The notes under the pieces were generated by a model. That model was not told the origin of the DNA, searched no databases, and saw only the letters and a list, made by a program, of their open reading frames with translations. Below, in pieces: positions 34,719 through 44,546 of a stretch of DNA of 64,000 bases. Numbering within the stretch: the first letter of the stretch is position 1; each line of letters starts with the position of its first letter. A program made the translations under genes and the position numbers. This stretch comes from Mesorhizobium australicum WSM2073 (GTDB taxonomy: Bacteria; Pseudomonadota; Alphaproteobacteria; Rhizobiales; Rhizobiaceae). The stretch covers positions 6,090,001 through 6,154,000 of the forward strand of contig NC_019973.1 of the NCBI RefSeq assembly GCF_000230995.2, in the 5' to 3' direction.

Positions 34719-36915
34719 CCGAGTCGATTCAGAAAGGCTCGTGCCTGTTATCAGCCGCTGGGGTATTCAGCCTCTTGCCGATGAACCCGCACACGGGTTC
34801 TTCCTGAGACTAGCCGCGCTAAACGGCCAAGTATCAATACGACCCTTTGCCATGGCTCTTGGCATCAATGGGCGAAACATTAAACCCCAGGAGATGCTGA
34901 GCTTCTGTGCGGAGCTTCCTATTCCCGGGCTCGATATCTTACGCGACGCAACGCCGGTGCTGGGTGATCGTGGATCAGTCTACATTCGCGGAGAGCGTCT
35001 CAGAGTCGGTCGCGACTGGTCGACGCGACATCGCCGGTACTGTGCCAAATGCCTCGAAGAATCGTCGCATCACAGGTTCTGGTTCGACATCCTGGCAATT
35101 TCACACTGTCCGTTTCATGGCCAGGAGATGTCGGTCGAGAAAAATGGTATGGTGTGGGCCCAGGGCTACTCGGCGAACGCCATGCGGACGCCGGCGACAA
35201 GCAATCTCGCGAAAATTGGGCTAGCGCAATATCTGGCTGGTCGTTTGGGGGTCCTTCCGCGCGTACGGGTGGCATTGCTCGACGCCATGGAACTCACCGA
35301 TGCGATCTTTCTCAGCGCCGTCATTGGAGACATGATCCAAGTGGGCTGGCGATCGCGCAAGCCAGACGCTGACCGCACCCAGTCGACGCAACAAGCCGCT
35401 GATCGAGGGCTTTGCTTCTTACTGGATGGCAGATCGCTGATCGACTTGTGCAGCGAATATATTCGGGCCGGCCGCTTTTTCATCGATGGAAAACTTACCT
35501 CGCGAAAGCCAACTCACGTACTCGGTTGGCTCGAATCGCCAATGAGGAACCAGATCCATCATAAAGGCATCGCCCCACTGCGGGATTGCATTCGAGCGCT
35601 TCTCGGCGAGTTGAGGCCTCCGGCGCGGCGGAAGCGTGTTCAAATCAATGCCGAATTTGATCGCGGCGTAGACGTCATCGCGAAATCCCTTAGGCTAAGA
35701 TCATCTGCAGTTCGGCAACTTGCAGTCGCGTGTGGTCAGCTAACCTGTCGGGATCTGAACGCCGACGCGATTGCCAATATGGCGACGAGGGCCTGCAGTC
35801 CAGAGACTGCAGCAGAATTGCTCGGCGTCAGCGACAAGCGCCTTGCGACCCTTCGGGATTCTCAGCTCATCCAACCCCTTATTAAGGGCTGTGCCGGCAA
35901 TCCGGCGAAATACGACGTGGAGGCGATACACTCGCTGATCGATCAATTGAGTGCCCGGTATCCCACTGCTGGAGTGCCTACAGCAGGCCTGACGTTGGAG
36001 CAATATCAACGGAAGATGCTATGCTCCTATCCGACCGTCGCAAGGCAAGTACTAACCGGGCAGTTGCCAATATCGGGATTGGATTTAACCAAGAATGGTT
36101 TCTCCGCAATCCTTGTGCCTCAGCCATCGGTTCACCGGATCAGACGGACAGCTCTCGACGATGGGTATGTGACCGCCGAACAGGCTGCTGCGCGTCTTTG
36201 CGTTCAGCCGAATGTCATCAAGAATTTGGTCAAGCTGCGTATAATTCACGGCCTGGAGAAAGGCGGCAAAGCCTGGGCCGTCGACGTTCAGTCGCTTGAG
36301 AGGTTCGCAAGCGACTTTGTCCCCGCAAAAGTCTTGGCTGAGCGCTTGCAATGCCCTGTTTGCAAGCTGCCAGCCAGACTCCAATCTCTGGGGATTTCAA
36401 TTGCTTTCAGCACCCGTCAAATTGGCGTGACGATCGTCCGTAGATCCGACGTCGCCCGTGTGGTGCCTGTCTCTTCGGATAGCAGTGATCTAGCCGATCA
36501 GTTCTTCAGGGCAATGAGAGCGTATTTTTTGACGTCGAGATATGGCCATGGCCTGCGTTGGGTCGAGGGGGAGAGCAACGCGATAATTCTCGGGATCGGA
36601 GGACGGGTTCGTCTGTCGGTGGAGTATCAGGCCAAGCAATCCGCAACTGATGCGACGCTGGTTATCTCGAGTTCGGCCTCCGAAAGGAAGTTCGCTCTTG
36701 CTGATGACAAATTTCGAGCTTTGTGGCCGGAATCAACGATGGGCATTCGTTCGGGTGGAAGGGCAACTGTCAGCCAAAGTTGTGCATTGGATGGCCAAAC
36801 TTCATCCCACGAGCCAACTTTTAACTGGCTCGAAAGTTGCGCCTTGTCGCTGCGATCTCTTGTAGGTCAGCCGTGTAAGTGGGGATCAAAGCCCGTTCAG
36901 AGCATAGCCGACTGA
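34711..36915 (+). CDS. tniQ: TniQ/TnsD-like target-selection protein with helix-turn-helix array
   Basis: This is a 734-residue protein. The TniQ domain appears at the start (PLADEPAHGFFLRLAALNG), then zinc-binding motifs YCAKCLEE and HCPFHGQEM near residues 110-135. Further on, three MerR/excisionase-like helices recur: TAAELLGVSDKRLATL (~366), EQAAARLCVQPNVIKNL (~489) and AKVLAERLQCPVCKL (~539). Long TniQ proteins of TnsD type recognise a fixed chromosomal target. I chose ATG 34711, with AGAGGA upstream, over TTG 34705. The target site is unknown. Confidence 0.82.
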   Translation: MLDRVDSERLVPVISRWGIQPLADEPAHGFFLRLAALNGQVSIRPFAMALGINGRNIKPQEMLSFCAELPIPGLDILRDATPVLGDRGSVYIRGERLRVGRDWSTRHRRYCAKCLEESSHHRFWFDILAISHCPFHGQEMSVEKNGMVWAQGYSANAMRTPATSNLAKIGLAQYLAGRLGVLPRVRVALLDAMELTDAIFLSAVIGDMIQVGWRSRKPDADRTQSTQQAADRGLCFLLDGRSLIDLCSEYIRAGRFFIDGKLTSRKPTHVLGWLESPMRNQIHHKGIAPLRDCIRALLGELRPPARRKRVQINAEFDRGVDVIAKSLRLRSSAVRQLAVACGQLTCRDLNADAIANMATRACSPETAAELLGVSDKRLATLRDSQLIQPLIKGCAGNPAKYDVEAIHSLIDQLSARYPTAGVPTAGLTLEQYQRKMLCSYPTVARQVLTGQLPISGLDLTKNGFSAILVPQPSVHRIRRTALDDGYVTAEQAAARLCVQPNVIKNLVKLRIIHGLEKGGKAWAVDVQSLERFASDFVPAKVLAERLQCPVCKLPARLQSLGISIAFSTRQIGVTIVRRSDVARVVPVSSDSSDLADQFFRAMRAYFLTSRYGHGLRWVEGESNAIILGIGGRVRLSVEYQAKQSATDATLVISSSASERKFALADDKFRALWPESTMGIRSGGRATVSQSCALDGQTSSHEPTFNWLESCALSLRSLVGQPCKWGSKPVQSIAD

Positions 36916-36932
36916 TAGCATAGCCGATTGAT
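36901..36932. repeat. 16-bp tandem duplication at the end of tniQ
   Basis: AGCATAGCCGACTGAT (36901-36916) is followed directly by AGCATAGCCGATTGAT, one base different. The first copy encodes the tniQ stop codon. It looks like a recent slippage duplication, but it could mark an element-related site near the transposon's right side. Confidence 0.6.
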
Positions 36933-37035
36933 AGCGACAGTGCGTCCTGCACGCTAGATGAGCCACTTCCCCGATTTCCTTGACTTTCGACCTCGAAGAT
37001 AGGATTATTTGCCTATCAACAGCAAGGAAACATCT

Positions 37036-37305
37036 ATGGATACCTATAACAAGCTTGGTCATCTCGAGGACTCGCTCGTTTCGTTGAATCCATTGCGACT
37101 CGCCGGAATGAGTCGTTTGACGCTGGCAAAGATCGAGAAGGCGCGTGTTCGTCATGCTGAACTTCTTCAGCAGTTGCGCGACCTCGACAAGCAGCACGCT
37201 GCAGCAGAAAATTCACATTTGCAGCATCACATCTCTCAGCTCATCGAGCATTTGCGCCCTCAGATTCAGCACGCGTTTGATACGATCGCACCGTACAGAA
37301 GGTAG
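37036..37305 (+). CDS. Small helical protein downstream of tniQ, function unknown
   Basis: This 89-residue protein starts at ATG 37036, with AAGGAA upstream; a TTG at 37009 is less likely. The sequence is strongly helical and charged, with heptad-like leucines (LAKIEKARVRHAELLQQL, then HISQLIEHL), so a short coiled coil is likely. It lies 120 bases after tniQ and may be the last gene of the Tn7-like unit. No family is recognised. Confidence 0.5.
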   Translation: MDTYNKLGHLEDSLVSLNPLRLAGMSRLTLAKIEKARVRHAELLQQLRDLDKQHAAAENSHLQHHISQLIEHLRPQIQHAFDTIAPYRR

Positions 37306-37528
37306 TGACGGGCCAGGTCCGTCGCGAGTCCATTAATTGTTGGCGCCTTGGGACGAACGTCCAATCTTTTGTGGCCAAATCAGTCCATGAAAATGACGCT
37401 ACAGGGAGCTAACCTGTTGATTTTTATACGGCGTCTGTCCAGGATACCTTGTCGCCCCACAAGTCTGATGCGAAAAGCCGATTGCCTAGCCCGGCCCCTG
37501 TCCGATTGGCAGCACTATCGGGATTCGC
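37306..37528. other. Gene-free junction between mobile element and chromosome
   Basis: I see no coding region here. It includes CGTCTGTCCAGG near 37430, which shares TCTGTCCAG with the possible left end near 30633, in direct rather than inverted orientation. The island probably ends in or near this stretch, since ordinary chromosomal genes follow. I found neither an inverted terminal repeat nor a copy of the tRNA-Gly 3' end. Confidence 0.35.
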
Positions 37529-38290
37529 CTAGGCTTGTCCGGTTAGCATCTGCTTCTTGAGGAGGAACCGGGCGAGGTTGTTGATGTTCCGCGGCGCCAC
37601 CTTTCTGGGCAGATGCGCCAGGAGGTCTTCCGATTTGACGTCGTTGCGGAACCGCTCCGCCCAATCTTCGGTGAGATCGTCCCGCTGCAGGCGTAAATTC
37701 GTCTCGAACCCTCCGTCCGGCATTTCAACCGACAACTGCCGGGCCACCGACGCGACGTACGGCCGAGGATCGTCCAACAGATCCTCATAAAAAAAGTGAT
37801 CGTAGGCCAGATCGGCCAGCCGCAGGTAAGCTTCCCAGAAAGCATAGCTCTGCTCGATCAGGAAATAGGCCTGGCAGATGCCGGCGAAGTCGTATCGCGG
37901 AACCAGATCGGCGCCGTCCATCGTGCTTTTCCAATGCCCCGACGCCTTTGCCCGGCAATAGGAAATCGCCTGGCGAAGGCGGTCCCGCCGCTCCAGCAGG
38001 ACCAAGCCCATGGCATGGCGCCGGCTGCATTCAGCGAGGAAGTCAACTCCATATCTGGCCTGCGACCAGTGAAGATGCCGCGGAAACAGTTTCACGGCGA
38101 ACGTGCCGTTTGCGGTTCCGCCGCGATCGATCACGGCGGACATCAGGTCATCGAAGGATTTCGGCTTGCACCCCAGATTGGCGGTGTCGAGCCACTCGGC
38201 CGACTTGCCCAACAATCCCGTGCTGTTCGTGAGACTGCCAAGCCATTCGGAGCCGCTGCGGGCTTCGGTCAGTATGGCGACGCCCTTCAT
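37529..38290 (-). CDS. Stf0-type sulfotransferase
   Basis: This 253-residue protein begins MKGVAILTEARSGSEWL, in which the PAPS 5'-phosphosulfate-binding loop (RSGSEWL) is recognisable. The second PAPS-binding region is around LLERRDRLRQAISY. This matches Stf0-like enzymes, whose best-known member sulfates trehalose in mycobacteria. In rhizobia, sulfated surface glycans or Nod factors are possible products. I chose ATG 38290 because the frame upstream to 38398 lacks family sequence. The substrate is unknown. Confidence 0.75.
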   Translation of the reverse strand: MKGVAILTEARSGSEWLGSLTNSTGLLGKSAEWLDTANLGCKPKSFDDLMSAVIDRGGTANGTFAVKLFPRHLHWSQARYGVDFLAECSRRHAMGLVLLERRDRLRQAISYCRAKASGHWKSTMDGADLVPRYDFAGICQAYFLIEQSYAFWEAYLRLADLAYDHFFYEDLLDDPRPYVASVARQLSVEMPDGGFETNLRLQRDDLTEDWAERFRNDVKSEDLLAHLPRKVAPRNINNLARFLLKKQMLTGQA

Positions 38291-38549
38291 GCGTGCCGCT
38301 TCTCCGCGGCACGCATGATCTTGATTGCAGAATGCCGTTCTTCTTGATGGTCCCTCGGCATGGTCAAAGCTCCGCTTTAAACAGGCTTCAACGGACAAAG
38401 GCTTATATGGTTCCGCCGATTCGGCGGCAGCTAGGCAAAAGTGCGAGTCCCAAAAACGTTACAGTTGGGTAATCAACGCCGGACTTAAAGAGCCTGAACA
38501 CAGGTGCCGGCCACCTGCGGTGGCCGGCCTATGCGTCAGCAAAAAGCGA

Positions 38550-38900
38550 TTACAGCCATACGCGGAGCCAGACGCGCTCGCGCCAGCAGCGGGTACGGCG
38601 GCGGCCATGGCGCCAGTAGCTGCGGCAAACTCGTCTCCAGCCGCGGCGACGCCCGTGGCGACGACGCCAGTAGCCATCGTGGCCATGATGGCGGCGAAAA
38701 TGCCAGTCCCGATGCGAGACCTGCTCCAGCTCGACCGCGTCATCCCCTTCGAAGACAGCCGGATCCGGCTTGTCCAGTTCATCAAGAATTCCGTTTCCCT
38801 GGGGAACACCGGCTACCGCGCGGCCGGGTCCGGCCACGCTCGCAAACGCCGCTGCCCCCGCGAGGCCAAGCATTCCAGTAAGAAACAACCGACGTTCCAT
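38550..38900 (-). CDS. Small secreted arginine/tryptophan-rich protein with Tat-like signal
   Basis: This 116-residue protein starts ERRLFLTGMLGLAGAAAFA, a signal peptide with a twin-arginine-like RRLFL motif. A conserved-looking segment (GILDELDKP) follows, then a C-terminal half made mostly of Arg, His, Trp and Gly (for example RRRHGRRRGWRRVCR). Similar proteins are found in rhizobia, often labelled protamine-like. The ATG at 38900 is chosen for the signal peptide. An overlapping frame on the same strand (38459-38809) lacks such features. Function unknown. Confidence 0.65.
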   Translation of the reverse strand: MERRLFLTGMLGLAGAAAFASVAGPGRAVAGVPQGNGILDELDKPDPAVFEGDDAVELEQVSHRDWHFRRHHGHDGYWRRRHGRRRGWRRVCRSYWRHGRRRTRCWRERVWLRVWL

Positions 38901-39006
38901 AAAAACCTCCCGAGTTGTTAATCGTCGACACCTCGTTTCCTCGCCCGCAACGGGCTCCAGCGCGCATGCCGAACGGTTTGAACGCGCGGCAGCGGTTCTC
39001 GTTCCA

Positions 39007-39996
39007 TCACCCCACTTCGCGCAGGATGAAATCATGCAGCATTTTGGCAGCCGGCGACAGTACGCGATTCCTGACGGTGATCAGGCTGTAAGGCCTGACC
39101 TCGATGTCGAATTCGGTTTGGACGACATCGATGGCGCCGGCAAGCCCGTCCGGGTTCTGGATGAACTTCGCCACCTGCACCGAGACCGGCGCGATGGCAT
39201 CGGATTGCGCGACCATGACCAGCGTGAGCAGCAGCGAACTGGTGTTCAAGATCCGGTCCGGCAGCGCGATGTTGCGGTTCAAGAAGTTGCTCTCCATCGC
39301 CTGACGCAAGGGCGAACCGCCCGACTGGAAGACCCAGTCATAGGCTGCGGTGTCTTCCAGCCGCACCACATTGCCTCCAGCGAGCGGGTGGCCGCGGCGC
39401 ACGATCAGGCAGGCCTTCTCGACGCCGATCACACGGGATTCGAACAGTCGTGGATTGAGGTCGTCGGGAATGCGGGCGATGATGAAGTCGTGACGCGAGG
39501 CGATCAGCTCGCGGGCGAGCACGTTCGACGTCTCGACCTGCATGGTGATCTCGATGCGCGGATAGATGCGGCGGATTTCACGGATCGCCGGCACCGCCAA
39601 TTCGATCGCCGGCGCGGTCACGGCGCCGAGGAACACCGAACCGCCCTTGCCGGCCTTGAGCTCGGCAATCTCGCGGTCGGCTTCGCGCATCTCGAGCAGG
39701 ATCGAGCGGGCCCGCCTGGCAAGCGCCTGGCCATAGGGCGTGAGGGTCACTCCGCGCGGCAGCCGTTCGCACAGCTTCACGTCGAGCACCGCCTCCATCT
39801 CGGCGATCATGCGCGAAGCGGCCGGCTGGGAGATGTTCATGACCTGGGCCGCGGCGCTCACCCGTCCGTGATCGTCGAGGGCGGCGATCATGCGCATGTG
39901 GCGCAAGCTCAAACCACTGCGCAGGAGTGTCTCACCGTCTCCCGGGAGCTTCTCGTAACTTACTGGAATCGCATCGGGATCGCGCAATGCCGCCAT
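39007..39996 (-). CDS. gbpR: LysR-type regulator GbpR, controller of chvE
   Basis: This 329-residue protein has an N-terminal winged helix near residues 28-85 (AAAQVMNISQPAASRMIAEM) and a substrate-binding domain after it. Its position, divergent from chvE, and its similarity to the galactose-binding-protein regulator family identify it as GbpR. In Agrobacterium GbpR activates chvE in the presence of sugars such as arabinose and galactose. I chose ATG 39996, since the frame upstream to 40101 is in the shared promoter region. The 291-base gap to chvE should hold the operator. Confidence 0.85.
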   Translation of the reverse strand: MAALRDPDAIPVSYEKLPGDGETLLRSGLSLRHMRMIAALDDHGRVSAAAQVMNISQPAASRMIAEMEAVLDVKLCERLPRGVTLTPYGQALARRARSILLEMREADREIAELKAGKGGSVFLGAVTAPAIELAVPAIREIRRIYPRIEITMQVETSNVLARELIASRHDFIIARIPDDLNPRLFESRVIGVEKACLIVRRGHPLAGGNVVRLEDTAAYDWVFQSGGSPLRQAMESNFLNRNIALPDRILNTSSLLLTLVMVAQSDAIAPVSVQVAKFIQNPDGLAGAIDVVQTEFDIEVRPYSLITVRNRVLSPAAKMLHDFILREVG

Positions 39997-40287
39997 GATC
40001 TCCAGCTTTCTCGCCGATTGCTTTCCGGATGCTAGATCATACCGGTTTCGATATAGCAACCACCAAAGATCGCATTTGACAGTTATGGCAAAGGGACCCA
40101 CCCTTCGCGCGTTCCGGGACGCAAGGGTCGGTGGCGATCAAAATCGTATCGATTGAAACTGCGTCGCGGAGCCGATTGGGAGGATACCGGAGATCGATAA
40201 TGCCGACAGCGGCGCGTTTGCGCTCCTGTCTGGCTGCGCGGCCCGCGAAGCCCCGAGGTGTCGCGTCCATCAACCAGGGAGAGTAAT

Positions 40288-41358
40288 GTGAAGATTATCA
40301 AGACGCTGGCCGCCGTGGCGGCCCTTGGCATCGCTGCCATGACCTATCAGGCGCACGCGGCCGACAAGGGTCTTGTCGGCGTGCTGATGCCGACCAAGAC
40401 CTCGCAACGCTGGATCAATGACGGCGACGCCGTCAAATCCCAGCTCGAGGCGCTCGGCTACACTGTCGACCTGCAATACGCGCAGGACGACATCCCCAAC
40501 CAGCTCAGCCAGCTGGAAAACGAAATCACCAAGGGTCCGAAGGCGCTGATCATCGCCTCGATCGACGGCACCACGCTGTCGGATGCGCTGCAGAAGGCCA
40601 ACGACGCGGGCGTCGTCGTCGTCGCTTATGACCGCCTGATCAAGAAGACCAAGAATGTCGACTATTACACCACCTTCGACAATTTCGGCGTCGGCGTGAT
40701 CCAGGCAAATTCCCTGGTCAAGGGCCTCAAGGAGCGTTTCCCGAACACCAAGCCGTGGAACGTCGAACTGTTCGGCGGCTCGCCCGACGACAACAACGCC
40801 TTCTTCTTCTACAATGGCGCGATCTCCGTCCTGCAGCCGCTGATCGATGACGGCTCGATCAAGATCAAGTCCGGCCAGACCGGCATGGACAAGGTCGGCA
40901 CGCTGCGCTGGCTCGCCGCCACCGCCCAGGCGCGCATGGACAACCTTCTGTCGGCCAACTACTCGGACGGCAGCCGCGTCGATGGCGTTCTGTCACCCTA
41001 TGACGGCCTGTCGCGCGGCATCACCGCCTCGCTGCGCGCTGTCGGTTACGGCACCGACGCACAGCCCTGGCCGATCGTGACCGGTCAGGACGCCGAGACC
41101 GCCTCGGTCAAGCTGATCATCTCGGGCGAGCAGTACTCGACCGTGTTCAAGGACACCCGCGAACTGGCCAAGGCCACGGTGCAGCTGGTCGACAAGGTGC
41201 TCTCCGGCGGCAAGCCGGAAGGCCTCGACGAAAAGACCTACAACAACGACGTCAAGGTGGTTCCCTCGATCCTGCTGACGCCGCATGAGGTCGACAAGTC
41301 GAACTACCAGGCCCTGGTCGTCGACTCCGGCTACATCAAGGCCGAAGACCTGAAGTAA
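40288..41358 (+). CDS. chvE: Periplasmic sugar-binding protein ChvE
   Basis: This is a 356-residue precursor. GTG 40288 follows a GGGAGAG ribosome-binding site and starts the signal peptide [20 protein letters not shown], with likely cleavage after AHA. The mature part has the type 1 periplasmic-binding fold ([27 protein letters not shown]). ChvE binds monosaccharides for the GguAB transporter and, in Agrobacterium, also signals to VirA. The upstream ATG at 40258 would spoil the signal peptide. Confidence 0.93.
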   Translation: MKIIKTLAAVAALGIAAMTYQAHAADKGLVGVLMPTKTSQRWINDGDAVKSQLEALGYTVDLQYAQDDIPNQLSQLENEITKGPKALIIASIDGTTLSDALQKANDAGVVVVAYDRLIKKTKNVDYYTTFDNFGVGVIQANSLVKGLKERFPNTKPWNVELFGGSPDDNNAFFFYNGAISVLQPLIDDGSIKIKSGQTGMDKVGTLRWLAATAQARMDNLLSANYSDGSRVDGVLSPYDGLSRGITASLRAVGYGTDAQPWPIVTGQDAETASVKLIISGEQYSTVFKDTRELAKATVQLVDKVLSGGKPEGLDEKTYNNDVKVVPSILLTPHEVDKSNYQALVVDSGYIKAEDLK

Positions 41359-41375
41359 TCCCGGTTACAAAGGCA

Positions 41376-41404
41376 GGGGTCCTGCGCGACGCAGGGCCCC
41401 TTTT
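41376..41404 (+). terminator. Intrinsic terminator after chvE
   Basis: GGGGTCCTGCG and CGCAGGGCCCC form an 11-bp stem with one G-T pair and a 3-base loop, followed by TTTT. It lies 18 bases after the chvE stop and before gguA, so it would lower gguAB relative to the more abundant binding protein, a common arrangement in ABC operons. Confidence 0.85.
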
Positions 41405-41521
41405 CGTTCACAAGCGGCCCCGGTATTGTCTCTGCCGGCCTAGAGCCATTCCCGGAAAAGTGCGCAGCGGTTTTCCGTCAGGAATCGCCTAAAAAAGAAA
41501 GTCTAGGAGGAGCTTGCCCTG

Positions 41522-43054
41522 ATGACCTCGACGATTTTGGAGATGCGCGACATCACCAAGACGTTCCCCGGCGTGAAGGCGCTGTCGAACGTCAACCTCC
41601 GCGTCGAGGAAGGCGAAATCCATGCCGTGGTCGGCGAGAACGGCGCCGGAAAATCGACACTGATGAAGGTGCTTTCGGGCGTCTATCCCTCCGGCACCTA
41701 TGATGGCCAGATCATCTTTCAGGGCCAGGAATGCCAGTTCAAAGGCATTCATGACAGCGAACACAAGGGCATCGTCATCATCCACCAGGAGCTCGCGCTG
41801 GTGCCGATGCTGTCGATCGCCGAAAACATTTTCCTCGGCAACGAGCAAGCCAGATACGGCGTCATCGACTGGGACGCCAACGAGGCGCGCACGGCCGAGC
41901 TTTTGAAGAAAGTCGGGCTCAAGGAAGACCCCAAGACGCTGATCACCCATATCGGCGTCGGCAAGCAGCAGCTGGTCGAGATCGCCAAGGCGCTCAGCAA
42001 GGAAGTGAAGCTGCTGATCCTCGACGAGCCGACAGCATCGCTCAGCGAGAAGGACAGCCAGGCGCTGCTCGATCTATTGCTCGAGTTCAAGCGGCAGGGC
42101 ATGACCTCGATTCTGATCTCCCACAAGCTCAACGAGGTGAACCGCGTCGCCGACAAGGTGACGGTGATCCGCGACGGGCGCACGATCGAGACATTGCCGA
42201 GGAAGGACATCAGCGAGGACCGCATCATCACCTCGATGGTCGGCCGATCCCTCGACGATCGCTACCCGCCGCGCGAACCTAGCATCGGCGACGTCATTTT
42301 CGAGGTCAAGGACTGGTCCGTCTACCACCCGATCCATGCCGAACGGCAAGTGATCAAGAGCATCGACCTCAAGGTGCGCAAGGGCGAAGTTGTCGGCATA
42401 GCGGGACTGATGGGCGCCGGTCGCACCGAATTCGCCATGAGCCTGTTCGGCCGCTCCTATGGCCGGCGCATCAGCGGCGAGGTGCTGCTCAACGGCAAGC
42501 CCGTGGACCTTTCCACAGTGGGCAAGGCCGTGCAGAACGGCATCGCCTATGTCACCGAGGACCGCAAGACCTACGGGCTGAACCTCATCGACCATATCAA
42601 GCACAATGTGACGCTGGCCAACCTCGGCGGCGTTTCCAGTGGCGGCGTGATCGACGATATGCGCGAAATGAGCGTCGCCAACGACTATCGCAAGAAGACC
42701 AATATCCGCGCCTCCAGCGTCTATCAGCTGACCGGCAACCTCTCTGGCGGCAACCAGCAGAAGGTGGTGCTGTCGAAATGGCTGTTCGCCGACCCGGAAG
42801 TCCTGATCCTCGATGAGCCGACGCGCGGCATCGACGTCGGCGCCAAGTACGAAATCTATACAATCATCGCTCGCCTTGCTGCCGAGGGCAAAGCGATCAT
42901 CGTCATCTCGTCTGAAATGCCGGAATTGCTCGGCATCACCGACAGAATCTATGTCATGAACGAAGGACGCATCGTCGGCGAGATGGCGGCAAGCGACGCC
43001 AGCCAGGAAAAAATCATGCGCGCCATTGTTCGCGGAGAAGGAAAAGCATCATGA
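41522..43054 (+). CDS. gguA: Sugar ABC transporter ATP-binding protein GguA
   Basis: This is a 510-residue protein with two fused ABC domains. The first has GENGAGKST and [10 protein letters not shown]; the second has [23 protein letters not shown] and [11 protein letters not shown]. The degenerate second Walker A is normal for the carbohydrate (CUT2) family. It energises uptake of the sugars bound by ChvE, through GguB. AGGAGG lies before ATG 41522. The stop overlaps gguB by ATGA. Confidence 0.93.
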   Translation: MTSTILEMRDITKTFPGVKALSNVNLRVEEGEIHAVVGENGAGKSTLMKVLSGVYPSGTYDGQIIFQGQECQFKGIHDSEHKGIVIIHQELALVPMLSIAENIFLGNEQARYGVIDWDANEARTAELLKKVGLKEDPKTLITHIGVGKQQLVEIAKALSKEVKLLILDEPTASLSEKDSQALLDLLLEFKRQGMTSILISHKLNEVNRVADKVTVIRDGRTIETLPRKDISEDRIITSMVGRSLDDRYPPREPSIGDVIFEVKDWSVYHPIHAERQVIKSIDLKVRKGEVVGIAGLMGAGRTEFAMSLFGRSYGRRISGEVLLNGKPVDLSTVGKAVQNGIAYVTEDRKTYGLNLIDHIKHNVTLANLGGVSSGGVIDDMREMSVANDYRKKTNIRASSVYQLTGNLSGGNQQKVVLSKWLFADPEVLILDEPTRGIDVGAKYEIYTIIARLAAEGKAIIVISSEMPELLGITDRIYVMNEGRIVGEMAASDASQEKIMRAIVRGEGKAS

Positions 43055-44343
43055 GCACAGACAGCGCTCCCGCACCTCAAAGCGGCACCGCCGAGGACGT
43101 CAAGCAGGGTCCTCGCGTCGCCGTCTCGGCGCTGACGACGAACCTGCGCGAATACGGCCTGATCATCGCGCTGATCGTCATCATGCTGTTCTTCCAGTAC
43201 ACGACGTCGGGAACGCTGTTCAAACCGGTCAACCTCAGCAACCTGGTGCAGCAGAACTCGTTCATCATCGTGATGGCGCTCGGCATGCTGCTGGTCATCG
43301 TCGCCGGCTACATCGATCTCAGCGTAGGATCGGTCGCCGGCTTCATCGGCGCGCTTGCCGCCATGATGATGGTCATCTGGCCGCTTGGCATATTCAGCAA
43401 TCCGCTCGTTGTCTCGATCGTCTGCCTCATCGTCGGCGGGTTGATCGGTGGCGCGCAAGGGTACTGGATCGCCTATCACCGCATACCAAGCTTCATCGTG
43501 ACGCTCGCCGGCATGCTGATCTTCCGCGGCATCTGCCAGGCGCTGCTTGGCGGCGGCTCCTCGGTCGGCCCGCTTCCCGACAGTTTCAAGGCGCTGAGTT
43601 CCGGTTTCATCCCCGATGTGATCGGCCCGCTGACCCTGATCCCGCCGACGGTGAACGCGGCCGGCAAGACCGTTTTGGGCAGTGGCCTGACGCTTCACAT
43701 GACGACAGTCGTGCTGGGCCTGATCGCGGTGCTCGCCTACGCCTATTTCGGCTTCAGGACGCGACGCAAGCGCGAACTCCACGGTTATGAGGCCGAGCCT
43801 TTCACCCTGTTCGTCATCAAGACCCTGGTCGGCAGCGCGCTGGCGCTCTTCCTGGTCTTCCAGTTCGCGACCTATCGGGGCCTGCCGATCGTGCTGCTGG
43901 TGATGGGCGTGCTGATCTCGCTGTTCGTCTTCGTCACCAAGCGCATGACCATCGGCCGCCGCATCTACGCCATGGGAGGCAACGCCAAGGCGGCGCAACT
44001 GTCGGGCATCAACACCGAAAGGCTGACGCTCTGGGTGTTCGTCAATATGGGCGTTCTGTCGGCGCTCGGCGGGCTGATCATCGCCGCACGTCTCGGCCAG
44101 GCCGTGCCGGCGGCCGGCCTCGGCAGCGAGCTCGACGTGATCGCGGCCGTCTTCATCGGCGGCGCCTCGGCGATGGGCGGCGTCGGCCAGGTCATCGGCG
44201 CGGTGGTCGGCGGCTTCATCATGGGCGTGATGAACAACGGCATGTCGATCATGGGCGTCAATGTCGACTGGCAGCAGGTGGTCAAGGGCCTGGTGCTGCT
44301 CGGGGCCGTGATCTTCGACGTCTACAACAAGAACAAGGCTTGA
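43051..44343 (+). CDS. gguB: Sugar ABC transporter permease GguB
   Basis: This is a 430-residue membrane protein with about ten hydrophobic segments. It carries CUT2 permease signatures such as [17 protein letters not shown] and [17 protein letters not shown]. It forms the inner-membrane channel for ChvE-bound monosaccharides with GguA. The ATG overlaps the gguA stop, so the two are translated together. Confidence 0.93.
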   Translation: MSTDSAPAPQSGTAEDVKQGPRVAVSALTTNLREYGLIIALIVIMLFFQYTTSGTLFKPVNLSNLVQQNSFIIVMALGMLLVIVAGYIDLSVGSVAGFIGALAAMMMVIWPLGIFSNPLVVSIVCLIVGGLIGGAQGYWIAYHRIPSFIVTLAGMLIFRGICQALLGGGSSVGPLPDSFKALSSGFIPDVIGPLTLIPPTVNAAGKTVLGSGLTLHMTTVVLGLIAVLAYAYFGFRTRRKRELHGYEAEPFTLFVIKTLVGSALALFLVFQFATYRGLPIVLLVMGVLISLFVFVTKRMTIGRRIYAMGGNAKAAQLSGINTERLTLWVFVNMGVLSALGGLIIAARLGQAVPAAGLGSELDVIAAVFIGGASAMGGVGQVIGAVVGGFIMGVMNNGMSIMGVNVDWQQVVKGLVLLGAVIFDVYNKNKA

Positions 44344-44546
44344 GGGCCGGGGGCGAGGACTAGGAGGCATACGGGTTCTAGATCGCGGGGCTGCCGGCAG
44401 CCCGTCGGCACCAAGAAGTCCGGGGAAGGACCAGGCTCGCGAACGCAATCCGGACGAAGCGTTTCAACCGTGGCGCGTTTCCGCGCCGCGCCGGTTAGGA
44501 TTTGCCCATCGGCAGCCGGATACAGATAAATGAGAGAGGACTGATC

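Noticed and set aside
30344..37528. CRISPR array or crRNA-guided Tn7-like element
   Set aside because: No regularly spaced repeats and no cas gene are present around tnsABC-tniQ.
38459..38809. 116-codon Ala-rich frame overlapping the Tat-type gene
   Set aside because: It is a different frame on the same strand, without a signal peptide or ribosome-binding site; the frame with the twin-arginine signal is preferred.
38770..40035. 421-codon open frame on the plus strand
   Set aside because: It is antisense to gbpR and the Tat-type gene, both of which show clear family features on the minus strand.
42949..44448. 499-codon open frame on the minus strand
   Set aside because: It is antisense to gguB and the end of gguA; the His/Asp/Arg-rich translation has no domain.
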